Assembly: GCF_000143415.4 (NCBI RefSeq)
Contig: NW_003314286.1
Location: 389,616 to 453,615, forward strand
Direction: 5' to 3'
DNA: 64,000 nucleotides
Source of the DNA: Selaginella moellendorffii
Taxonomy: Eukaryota > Streptophyta > Lycopodiopsida > Selaginellales > Selaginellaceae
The notes below the pieces were generated by a model that did no database searches, was not told where the DNA came from, and worked only from the letters and a program-made list of their open reading frames with translations. Positions 1 to 9,433 of this stretch are shown here, in pieces (the first letter of the stretch is position 1; the number at the start of each line of letters is the position of its first letter). A program made the translations under genes and the position numbers.

Positions 1-1
1 G

Positions 2-751
2 GCTGTTGCTTACATTGAGGCCACTGCAACCATCTACCAAGATGATAAGGTGCGTCAGTTTTCCAGTGCAGTAGTTTAACGTCCTCATTTGCAGCTTCTG
101 ATCGAGGTTGATCATCTAAAGAACATCTCTACTCCGTACATTCAAATCAAAGGTTCGAACAAAGAAGCTGTAGCAACCGCTGGTCATGCACTTAAGCTGG
201 ATGGAAACTACACCACCTCAGTAAGTCAAGCTGTTTGCCATGGCACAGTGATCCGTTCTACTGTTTCCATTTTGTGATTCAGCCTTACATAGAGATCATC
301 CTGGCGAACAGACCAGCTTTTGGTGATGGCATCACTGGCGTTCATGACTCTCAAGCAGCCAGACTCCAGGAGCTAGTGGATTTTGTGCAAGCACAGGTAA
401 CTATCGCTTTCCGCAGTTCTAGCGAGGTTTTGTGAAGATGGCTCTGTTGAATGGACGGTGTTGCTTTTTGTTAGGACGAAGCCATTCATTATTTCGCATT
501 GCAGGGTGGAAATCCCAGCTCGGAAACACTGGCGAGTCCAGCATTATCTGTTGAGGGCGTGCTGGATGGTTTCGACGCCAGATTGAAGAGGCTTGAGAGA
601 TGGCAAATCATAAACACGGTAGACTCTACGAGTTTCTATGCATGAAAGAGCTGAATTGTACTCTGCTGCGCAGGTTCTCTGGACATTTTTCGTGTCAGCG
701 TTCATTGGCTACGTACTTTACCAACGATCGGCCAGGCGCCCAAGCAGATAA
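2..751 (+). CDS. TTM1/TTM2-type triphosphate tunnel metalloenzyme, C-terminal part (5' end outside window)
   Basis: Five exons (2-49, 95-220, 283-396, 475-618, 674-751) join in frame across GT-AG introns of 45-78 bp. The first ones encode the end of a CYTH (triphosphate tunnel) domain, with the stretches AVAYIEAT, LLIEVDHLK, PYIQIKGSNKEAV and LKLDGNYTTS. A linker follows (QAARLQELVDFVQAQ, then RLKRLERW), and the last exon is a C-terminal membrane anchor (VLWTFFVSAFIGYVLYQ) with a basic tail. In plants this order, normally preceded by a uridine-kinase-like P-loop domain, is typical of TTM1/TTM2, tail-anchored pyrophosphatases linked to senescence and defence. The kinase domain would lie upstream of base 1. 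The family call is firm; TTM1 and TTM2 cannot be told apart here. Confidence 0.88.
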
Positions 752-1350
752 GATTCATTTTCTTCTTTGCTGAGGAGGTAAAAGAACGGAAACTCTGTAA
801 GTTCTCGCATTTGGAACACGCAGCAACCAATGGCAGCATGTTTTCAAAACTTCACTGTTTAAGCTTAGTAGCGCTAGTGCCGCCCGAGGGATTCAAACAC
901 GTTACATCGAGCTCAGCACTGGAAGTCGTAGCAGCAAGGTAGCTGTTGTTTACATTGTTGCATTTACTTACTACTATAGATCAAGGAACACAGCGTTGAT
1001 CAGGACTTTGTCCAGAAATTCCAGCGCAACGACAGAGATTTTTAGCAGCGATGAGGATGACCAAGGTGATTGGATCCTCCACCCGGCTTGGCTGCTCGGA
1101 TGGGACGCCGAGACGTCGAGCGGAGTTCGTGCGCGGTCACAGCGATTCTTGGTGGACACGGCGAGTGGAAGCACTTGGAGGAGTGTAATGATGTTTGTGA
1201 GCATTGACTGGATCCAGCCACTGAGGACTTTTGAGGACTGTGCTACGAGCCGATTTGAATGCGTGAGATTATTCTCTAGTTTATTCTCTTTGAGCGGTTA
1301 TGATCTGTCGCTTTGAATGGTTGGGATTTGTCTTGTCAAAGAAGAACCCT
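752..1350. other. Spacer between TTM-like and kinase-like genes
   Basis: This holds the 3' region of the TTM-like gene and the probable promoter and 5' UTR of the kinase-like gene. Two open stretches on the + strand could be read: one ending at a TAG near 1049 after a possible acceptor near 979, and one from about 996 to 1316. Neither shows a recognisable domain, so no gene is called. Confidence 0.4.
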
Positions 1351-3095
1351 ATGGCGGATCCACTGAGGGACTTGTGGGATTTGCCATTGAGCAAGGATGA
1401 GAAGCGCCAGCTCGCTGTGAAGCTGGGCATGCTGCAGCTGGAAGGGAAGAATCCCTCTGTGTTCTTCCTGGCTCCCACGCCGGAGGAGAAAGCGGACGTG
1501 CTCAGGAGCTTTCTCAAAGGTATTTTTACACTCGCGGGCCTCTGACGATCGGCATGCTCTCTCTCCAGAGTGTGCGCCTCGAATTGCCGATGAGGATTCC
1601 ATGGATGTCACGTACAAGACTCTCGCCGAGTTTTGCAAACCAACGGTCCCCGAGCTCCAAGGCTTGAAAGAGTTTCTCCTCAAGAAGCCCGATGGTTGCA
1701 TAATTCGCGTGAGTCCCAGGACATACAAGCGGGTCCGTGACTACGATTTGCAGGGCCTCTTTGAGCCTTCGAATGGAGATCGCTGCTTCGCGCTCGAGGA
1801 GCATCTCGCCGGCTGTGTACTCCAACCAGAAACAGGCCTGTCTACATACAGATTCTCTCTTTCACTGACAGGGTGTTCTTGTGCTCGTTCCAGGTGCTTC
1901 AAGGCTCTCGTTCGTTCATGCCTGGGACAACCTGATCAACAAGTCTTTGCGACTGTTCTTGAGCTTGAGCTTCACCAAGGACCGTAATACGAATACTGCA
2001 ATTCCCTCGCTTGTTGGATATGTGGGTGATCGCTGGTCGCTCTGGACAGGCGAAGAGGGAGGGGCTGGCAGCAGTAGTCAGCTCTTTAACAAGCGGAAGT
2101 GGTACTACAAGACAATCCCTTACATTCTCGGCTACCACGCAAGCGGCCTCGCAGTGACGCTGGTTGCGCTTTATAATAGTCGTGGGGATGGTCGTGGAGA
2201 GGCCTCGAGCATGGCTTTGGCAAACTTCAACTTGCACGACCTTGATGAAAGGATCAGACTGTTCATGGTTATGCTCAACATCGCTCGCGTGCTGGGAGGT
2301 TTGCACGAGATTTGTGTGAAGAACAACGAGGGGAGCGAGTTTGAGCTTGTGAAAGCCATAACGACCGGGAAATCGGTGACGCTGGCCGGAGATCTGGTTG
2401 TTAAAGGCTACCAGACGGAGGAGAAGAGGATGAAAGTCTGGAAGGTATACTCCGCTCTCCGGGGCTGCCCAAACATGGAGAAGTGCTTGAGCGGGAAGCC
2501 AGCATACCAAAAGATCAAGCGGAGGGCGACCGGCGAGTACACGCTCAGGTTCTCTCCTCGCCTAAGCAGGACTGCTCGGGCGACAACGCAGGAATCACTC
2601 GTGAGAGCTCTCCTCGACGTCGCTGGAGCTCTGGCGTGGCTCCGGCGAAAGGGATGGATCCACAGGGACGTCCACTGGGGGAACGTGGCGTGGGACGAGG
2701 CAACCGGGGCGTGGACGCTGATCGACGCGGAGGAGGCGTGCACGGTTGAGCAGGCGGCACGAGCGGCGCATCCGTTGAACTCGCAGAGCCACGCGCCTGA
2801 GATGCTATCAGGTTGCCATGGTACTGCAGTCGACGTCTGGGGTTTGGGCTATCTCATCAGGACCGCCAGTGACGTGAGCGTTGCGAGTAAGCTCGTGGAT
2901 GATACCCTCTGGGAGCTCTCGGAGAAGTGTATGGCCATGGATCCTGCGGAGAGACCGAGCATAGCCCAGTGCCAAAGCAAGCTCGAAAGTTGTCTGGAGA
3001 AGATATTGTCAGATGAGTGTATGAATGTGTATAAACGGGCAAGACTAGTGGAGAGTAGTAATTCATTGTTCAAAACACGTTGGGTGGCGCAGTAA
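1351..3095 (+). CDS. Protein kinase-like (Crinkler-like architecture) protein
   Basis: Three exons (1351-1519, 1569-1816, 1872-3095) give about 546 residues and the joins keep frame. ATG 1351 is the first ATG of the frame after an upstream stop. The N-terminal two thirds have no family I recognise. The C-terminal third is a kinase fold: catalytic loop WIHRDVHWGN with the HRD aspartate and distal Asn, a metal-binding Asp in LIDAEEA (DAE where DFG is usual), an APE-type motif (SHAPEML), and DVWGLGYL as the F-helix. A glycine-rich loop is not evident, so activity is uncertain. Similar C-terminal kinases occur in fungal FunK1 and Crinkler-type proteins; that comparison is from memory. A decayed copy of the last 480 bp lies at 3818-4183, so this gene took part in a local tandem duplication with the cysteine-rich genes. 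Confidence 0.75.
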
Positions 3096-3207
3096 TTCAT
3101 CGAGGAGACTTTAGTAAATGTAAACACGTAATAATGTAGATTAAACCACGTCAACAGGGTGGCGTGCAAACTCATTCATACTGTTTCTTGCCGGCTTCTT
3201 GGTCAAA

Positions 3208-3283
3208 GTAAACTTCAAGATGAACTTGCACAGGGGTCAAGGAGCACGCGTTAATTAACGAGAGGACGCTCCTCCGTATAAAT
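3208..3283 (+). promoter_or_regulatory. Promoter of cysteine-rich copy 1, with TATA box
   Basis: A segment beginning AAAGTAAACTTCAAG and running through CACAGGGGTCAAGGAGCACG is conserved upstream of all three cysteine-rich copies (3208, 4408 and 5103). It ends here in a TATA-like TATAAAT at 3277-3283, about 70 bp before the first usable ATG. Conservation of this non-coding block across duplicates supports a regulatory role; the function is inferred. Confidence 0.55.
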
Positions 3284-3348
3284 TCCAAGCCTTGGGCTCC
3301 AAGCATAACGACCATCATATAAGTATCTACAATCAAGATGCAATCAAA

Positions 3349-3703
3349 ATGATGATCCTGGTGGTGCTTGTCTCCAGCGCGCTCCGTGGCCTGGATGCTG
3401 GCACCGTCTTGTTCAGGGACGCCGAGCTGTCGAGCGGGTGTGGGACGATGACATGCCCAATCCCGGCGTGCGTGATTCTGGTGACCAAGGTCCACGGCTG
3501 CACGGGGGGCCAGACGGTCTCGGTGAACTGCGGAGAGTGGAGGCATTTCGAGGAGTTTAACAAAGTTTGCCAGGGAGGGGCGCTGAGCATCGACTGGGGA
3601 ATCAAGCCTGAGGCTCCAATTCAGGAACAGCGCCGGGGACTTTGAAGAGTGTTTGCTCAAGAGTGGTTTCAATGGTGCCAAGTTTGGGTGTAACATGGGC
3701 TAA
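3349..3703 (+). pseudogene. Cysteine-rich secreted peptide gene, copy 1 (frameshifted)
   Basis: From ATG 3349 the frame encodes a hydrophobic signal peptide (MMILVVLVSSALRGLDA) and then a cysteine-rich domain close to the intact copy at 5251 (motifs LSSGCG, TCPIPACVI, HGCTGGQTVSVNCG, FNKVCQGGALSIDWG). Two bases are missing near 3608 relative to copy 3. The frame therefore shifts after SIDWGIKP and stops at 3645 instead of 3703. The last two cysteines (the EEC and GCNMG motifs) are lost from the reading frame although their DNA remains. ATG 3338 opens only a four-codon upstream frame. The product could still be a shortened secreted peptide, but loss of the conserved end suggests a pseudogene. 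Confidence 0.7.
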
Positions 3704-3817
3704 AACTTTGCCACGCTCATGGTATCCAAATGACAAATAATCTATGTATGAATCGTATATAGTTCATTTAGATTACTTGGAATCATGGTCAGGATCGCTA
3801 AGCGGTTCCTTCATCAA

Positions 3818-4183
3818 GATGAGGCCGACCGGCGAGTACACGCTCATCTTCTCTCCAGGCGACAATTCATGAATCACTCGTGATGCTCTCCTCACGTCGC
3901 TGGAGCTCTTGATCCTGGCGTGGGAGGCAGCCGGGGCGACGCGGAGGAGGAGCGTGCATGGGGGCGCGTGGCTCTGCGAGTTCAAGGGATGCGCTCCTGC
4001 TTGAGATGCTACCGGGTTGCCACGGTACTGCAATCTCATCAGGACCGCTAGTGACGTAAGTGTCGCGAGGAAGCTCGTAGATGATACCCCCTGGGAGCTC
4101 TCGGATGGATCTCGCGGAGAGACCGAGCAGAGCCCAGTGCCATAGCCTCGAAAGTTGTCTGGAGACGATATTATCAAATGTAT
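3818..4183 (+). pseudogene. Decayed duplicate of the kinase-like gene tail
   Basis: This stretch matches 2518-3013 of the kinase-like gene by eye: a shared GACCGGCGAGTACACGCTCA block at the start, then TCACTCGTGA, CTCATCAGGACCGC and finally GTCTGGAGA-GATATT. Several internal deletions break every frame, including loss of the catalytic-loop segment. Its position between cysteine-rich copies 1 and 2 shows that the duplicated unit was kinase tail plus peptide gene. Confidence 0.8.
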
Positions 4184-4462
4184 GCTTAGCTGGGGTAACT
4201 TAATTCGTGATTTTAAACCATGAAACCAGCAGTAATTCATTGATGTCGATTAAACCCATGCAATTACCGTATATTCATGCACCCAATTCCCATATATGCA
4301 ACCATGAGCTAGATTAAAGCCCATGCTGTCGTAAGAATTTATAGAAATGCAAAAAAGTAGTAATCTAGATTTCAGAAACTGTTTCTATAAGGCGGTTGCC
4401 GGAGTCAAAGTAAACTTTCAAGCATGAACTTGCACAGGGGTCAAAGGAACACGCGTTAAGTA

Positions 4463-4657
4463 ATGCTTCAGATGTCGATCAAAATACTGATCCTGGTGTT
4501 GCTCGTGTCTACCGAGCTATCCAGCGGGTGTGGGAGAATGACGTGCCCGATCCCGGCGTGCGTGATTTTGGTGAACAAGGCCCACGGCCTGTCGGTGAAC
4601 TGTGGCGATTCCAGGAGTTTAGCAGGGCGGAGGGCTGGAGCATATAATGATCTTTAA
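4463..4657 (+). pseudogene. Cysteine-rich secreted peptide gene, copy 2 (truncated)
   Basis: The open frame of 64 codons keeps a short hydrophobic leader (ILILVLLVST) and LSSGCGRMTCPIPACVILV. It has lost the segment between the leader and LSSGCG (the DAGTVLFRDAE block of copies 1 and 3) and the HGCTGGQTV stretch, and it runs out of register after NCGDS. Upstream, the conserved block at 4408 is present, but the part carrying the TATA box and leader start in copies 1 and 3 is missing. The copy is therefore probably not expressed. Confidence 0.75.
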
Positions 4658-5102
4658 CACAGTCATTTGAATCCCTGATAAAGAATATTCTCTTCTTATG
4701 TAAATCTTTGTGATTGGTTACGATTCATTCTTCCCAGAAAACGTGTATGATGTTCTGTTCATTTCAGATTACTTGGAATTCACAATACGTTACTTTGGCC
4801 TGACAACGAACAAAAACTAAACAACTTGCTCTCGCATAAAATTTAAAACCCGGGATACGATAGCATGGAATTCAGCGCAGATGAATGATAGCCTTGCGCC
4901 AAGATTTCTTCGGCAGCGATCCACCCAGTTGAATCTGCCAATGTAACTGTGGATGCTTTGACACGGCAACTCGACATAGTGATTAGGTGTAGACTAACTA
5001 CATTAAAGACCATGCAGCCATGAATTTCTAACCACGTAGTAATCTAGATTTAAAACGCAGTAATTTCTCATGCAACCACGTTGCAAACTATTCCCCGAGT
5101 GA
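4658..5102. other. Spacer without genes
   Basis: I see no supported coding region here. It is the inter-copy spacer of the tandem cluster and ends at the conserved upstream block of copy 3. Confidence 0.5.
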
Positions 5103-5200
5103 AAGTAGAATTCAAAGTCAAGCATTCATATCCGCGAACTTGCGCAGAGGCCAAGGAGCACACGCGTGTTATGTAACGTTAGGATGCTCCTGCGTATAAG
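5103..5200 (+). promoter_or_regulatory. Promoter of cysteine-rich copy 3
   Basis: This has the same upstream block as copies 1 and 2 (GAACTTGCGCAGAGGCCAAG, then CACACGCGT). TATAAG at 5195-5200 stands where copy 1 has its TATA box, about 50 bp before ATG 5251. Confidence 0.5.
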
Positions 5201-5250
5201 TTCCAAGCCTTGGCTCCAACCGAGAAGCATAACGAGCATCATATATCAAG

Positions 5251-5628
5251 ATGTGCGGGATGTCGATCAAAATGGTGATCCTGGTGGTGCTCGTCGCCAT
5301 CGGGCTGCGCGGGCTGGATGCTGGCACCGTCTTGTTCAGGGACGCCGAGCTGTCGAGCGGGTGTGGGAGGATGACGTGCCCGATCCCGGCGTGCGTGATT
5401 CGGGTGGACAGCGTCCACGGCTGCACGGGAGGGCAGACGGTCTCAGTGAACTGCGGCCAGTGGAGGCACTTCCAGGAGTTCAACGATGTTTGCCAGGGCG
5501 GGGCGCTGAGCATCGACTGGGGGATCGAGCCGCTCAGGCTCCAGTTCAGGAACAACGCCGGGGACTTTGAGGAGTGCTTGCTCCAGCAAGATTTCAATGG
5601 CGCCGAGTATGGATGTAACATGGGCTAG
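5251..5628 (+). CDS. Small secreted cysteine-rich protein, intact copy 3
   Basis: This is a single-exon frame of 125 codons. Either ATG 5251 (MCGMSIKM) or the ATGs at 5260 and 5272 could start it. Residues 5-22 are a strong signal peptide (KMVILVVLVAIGLRGLDA), with cleavage likely near LDA|GTV. The mature part of about 100 residues has eight cysteines (SGC, MTC, PAC, HGC, VNC, DVC, EEC, YGC), consistent with four disulfides, and the repeat-like pair MTCPIPAC and GQTVSVNC. No named family is recognised; an apoplastic defence or signalling peptide is a guess from secretion, cysteine content and tandem duplication. It is the only undamaged member of three copies. It converges with CLC-D (stop codons 385 bp apart). 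Confidence 0.75.
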   Translation: MCGMSIKMVILVVLVAIGLRGLDAGTVLFRDAELSSGCGRMTCPIPACVIRVDSVHGCTGGQTVSVNCGQWRHFQEFNDVCQGGALSIDWGIEPLRLQFRNNAGDFEECLLQQDFNGAEYGCNMG

Positions 5629-6013
5629 GACTTTATAGTCACTAGAACCAAAGACTATACAGCTTGTACGGTATGATATCTCTGCTTGTTCTTTGTCTAA
5701 TATCATACAATCACAAATATTAATCTAATAATCTTAGATTGATTACATGACCATCATGGTGTGAGGAATTCACAAAAATGTTTGCGTCTGATACTTTGGT
5801 TTTTGCTAGAGGATCGATTGGAGCTTCCAGATTAGTGCGCAATGTGATCGATTGCATTGATAGGCAAAATCTGGTGTCCAGTATAAATGTACAAGGAGAG
5901 ACGAGGAGGTCTCCCTTCGTCTTATACTTTATAATGCGCTCTCCAGGAGCTCCATCTCGGGCGTTTTGTATCTGCAAACCTTTCACGCGTGAGATTATCT
6001 ATCATCGCGCTGT
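5629..6013. other. Convergent 3' spacer
   Basis: This lies between the stop of the cysteine-rich gene (+) and the stop of CLC-D (-). No gene is supported; it should hold both poly(A) regions. Confidence 0.5.
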
Positions 6014-9000
6014 CTAAGCGTACCTTTTCCTGGCGGAAGATTCACTTTCCAAGCTCTACGCAAGCACAAAGAAGACTCAAAGAGTGAGATATTGCATGGA
6101 TAGAATTACCTCTGGAAGTAAGTCCTTGCGGGTGATTACACCGAGTATCCTAGAAGGCCGGGGTACAACGCAGACGTGACGAAGTCCCAGCTGTCGAAAC
6201 AGGTTGTAGACCTGGAAAGCAAAGAGTGTGAGGATTCACGGCGGTGTGTAGTGTCGAGAATTTACCTTCGTGAGGGACATGTCCTCGGAAACTATGTAAG
6301 GCGAGGGATTTACAAACGGTTGTAAATCCAAATACATCTCCATTTCTACCGCTGTGAGATTGACGTCGAATATTGACAGACCCTTGCTAGACACGGGCTT
6401 TACAAAATCTGTGACGCTATACCTGCCAGTATCAAGAAAAACTTTAGTGGAAGGTATGCTGAAAGAATGCTTACTTGTTTTTGGTACGATTTTCATGTCC
6501 GGGAGTCGGACCGTGTTGAAAATCTGCTTTAGTTTGCAACACCACCAACAAATGGCTGCAAACGAGCATTATAGCCACGCAAAAGTATCTACATGCAACT
6601 TACCTCCGCAGTACGAGGCCAATAACTGCCGTTTCCCCGTTTTGAAGTTGCTCTATCACCTGCAAATGAAAATCAGCAACGCACTGGTCGATTCGTAATA
6701 TTACATACCGGAAATCCATTGTGACTGACGCTACGTAAAACTGAAACGATAGATCCCACTTTTGAAACTCGAGGGAAACTGACGACCTGCAAGACGACTT
6801 TAAAGACAAGAGCTAAGACAGTTCAGATTTACCTTGCTAGTGTGAAGGGCATCCTTGGCAGACAGTTTTCTCAGAAATCGTTTGGGACGAGATTCAAGCA
6901 GGGGTATTTGTCGTAGATACGCTTGTTGCTCATAAAATCCCATATTAAAGGCATCTCCAACAGCCTGTAGAATGAGATACTTTAAGTTTCCATTTAGAAA
7001 TGTATGTCCTTTTACCTTTGATATAAGAAGCACAAGCATTATCAATGGCAGGAGCTGCAGGTTGTTTGTGATCTCTACCATGATCACACACAACGATACA
7101 GTCATCCGCATGGAACCACCAAGAAAAGAAGCTGCTCCCAACAAAGCATATCTGCATGGAAAACGAAAGCAGAAAGGATATGAGTGGAAAAAACTAAATA
7201 GCTCACGTTCCCTCGTCAATTCCGTCTTTCTTATACAGATTGACCACAAGCATCCCCACAAGGCGTCCATAAGTGGCTCCTATCATTATTCCGGGAACGA
7301 ATTGGCCGGCAGGAACAGCTGTTCCGTAAGTTATAGTAGCAAGAAAGAAGAACAAAGCCTAAAATGCAAGGAGTTAGCATTCTTTCCGTGCCACTAAAGA
7401 GACTCTTACCAGGAACGTAAGTAAACTACGCGCACTGTACTCGTGAACAGTCTTCGTACTAAACAGGTTGCGAATGGCATCGTCCTAAAATTAATCCTCA
7501 ATAAGAGCAGACAATATAAGGAAAAGAATAATAGAAAGGAAAACTTACGGGAGTATTGAAAAAAATCGTTGCAAGATCATTGTATTGGGAATCTTTAGGA
7601 CAGTTAAACTAGAAAGAAAAGGGATTAGACTTGAAACAGAACGGGCTTGGAACTTACAAGAACATAATTTCCATAATGTTGCTGAGGTCGAGGGCAAACA
7701 ATGTCTGGATATTTAACAGGATCGGGGCATGGAGTGCACTTGTTCAGCAGAGGTATACCAAAGGACAGCATAGACGTAATCAAAGACACCAAGCAGACCT
7801 CAATAATCTGCACAAAAGTTTATTCATGTAAGATTATCTCAAATGTTGTCAGTACCTTCACACGGTTTCCTCTCTTGTGTAGCACATTCCGACGATACGA
7901 AGAAAGCATATAAGTTAGTTGATTGAAGAGTGCGCCTGTAAGGGAACGTCATAAGCTACACGGAGGAGATCTTTCTTACCTAGCAATCCTCCTATAACGC
8001 CAAGTAGTGCCATTGGCCAGAGTTCGTAAAATGAGTAATCTTCTTGACCACTACGGACTAGTGTGAGCTTTGATCTGGAAAAGTAAAAAGCAGCTTACCC
8101 AGATGTATCCCATATAATAAAGCCACCAGAGCCAAAATGACCGCAATTTCCATGAGTACACCATCCCATTGCAGTTCGAACCATAACAGCAACAATAGCT
8201 GAGGTAAAAAAGACGCGCCAAAGCAATTGACTCCGCCACCTGAATCGCGATGCTTTGAAATAAGACACAAGAAATAAAAGCTTTTCAAGCGTACCATGAC
8301 GTAACTTCTTCAAGAGCGAAAAGCACTCCTCCTACCGGAGCTCTAAATGCTGCAGATACACCAGCAGCACATCCACACGTCACCTAAGCAAGGCTCCCAA
8401 GTTGAGAAAAACGATTGAATGCTTTTTAACACTTACAAGATCACGTCTGTCCCGATCGTTCTTAAACATTCTGATCCATCTCGAGTTGAGATAATATTTG
8501 GTAGAGCCTCCCTGTTCATTAGTCATCACTGTTAGAAGATCCTCACCTTAGCTAAGCATCGAGTGAAGTTTACCTGTCCGATCAGCGAGGCAATGCAAGC
8601 ACCCGTGTGCACGAGAGGCCCCTCTTTACCCAAAGCTAATCCTCCCCCAACAGAACCAATGCTTCCAAGTATCTGCAATGAGAAAAACCTTGAAAAATCT
8701 ATACGAACGACGCCAAAGAACTTACTTTTCCGACAAGAGTTCGGAACAAAAGAATTCCTGGCGTATCTATGCCTGATGACCACCGCATTAGCAGACTCGT
8801 TAACCATCGACTAGCTACAAGACTTACCTACCGTTTAGATATCCTTTTAGTTCTGGAATGCCAGATCCAGCCGCAGCTGGAGCAAAGCTTGTGACAATGT
8901 ACACGGAGGAGAAGACCAACGCAACGTTGAACAAGGCATAGATGACAAAGCCTGCAAGATAGGAATGCCTCATTATCGCAAATGTAGCGAGGAACTTCCA

Positions 9001-9433
9001 CCCCGAGAAATTCTCTACGGCGACATTGATCGCGAAAGCTGAGAGGCCAGTCCCTGGTTGCATCGATTCCATCAAAATCCGGACAAGTCGAGCAACTTCC
9101 ACTCACCTACACCGATAAATAGAGCAAACAGCCACTTCAATGTCACATACGATCCCAGCTGCCACCAGCCCTTCATCGCCTGCCACGATCCAGCCGACAG
9201 ATCTGTGAGACAAATGGGAAGCAATTTCGAACAGATCTCACCTGATCGTCACGGTATGCGACGCTCTCAATGACCTCGTAATCCAAGCTCTCGACGACGC
9301 TGGAAGCTTCATTCGCGGCATTCCACTCGTCGGCTGCCACAGCTCCAGCAGCATCGTCGGAGAGAGGCGAATCGGTGGTGAGGAGGCGCGACCACATGAG
9401 GCCTGTAGCGCCTTCGCCAGACTCCACATCCAT
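6014..9433 (-). CDS. CLC-D: Chloride channel/transporter CLC-D
   Basis: This is a complete multi-exon gene on the minus strand with introns mostly of 50-70 bp. The N-terminus carries the plant CLC-D signature SLDYEVIES-AYRDDQ. The CLC core follows in order: GSGIPELKGYLNG (Ser of the anion-selectivity motif, rather than the Pro of nitrate-type CLC-A), GKEGPLVHTGA with the gating glutamate, FRAPVGG region, GWC-GNCGHFG, and VPAGQFVPGIMIGATYGR. Next come YALLGAASFLGGSMRMTVSLCVIMVEITNN and two C-terminal CBS segments (IPLLESRPK; the last has YNLFRQLGLRHVCVVPRPSR). In Arabidopsis CLC-D is a trans-Golgi anion/proton transporter assisting V-ATPase acidification. ATG 9433 is chosen because the longer frame upstream has only a GTG before its stop. 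The final exon adds about 13 residues, ending at TAG 6014-6016. Confidence 0.95.

Noticed and set aside
996-1316. Separate small gene upstream of the kinase-like gene
   Set aside because: No domain, weak start, and overlaps the likely 5' UTR; composition not clearly coding.
5720-6017. Small ORFs in the spacer after the cysteine-rich gene
   Set aside because: Short, no conserved motif, and overlap the CLC-D terminal exon or its 3' UTR.
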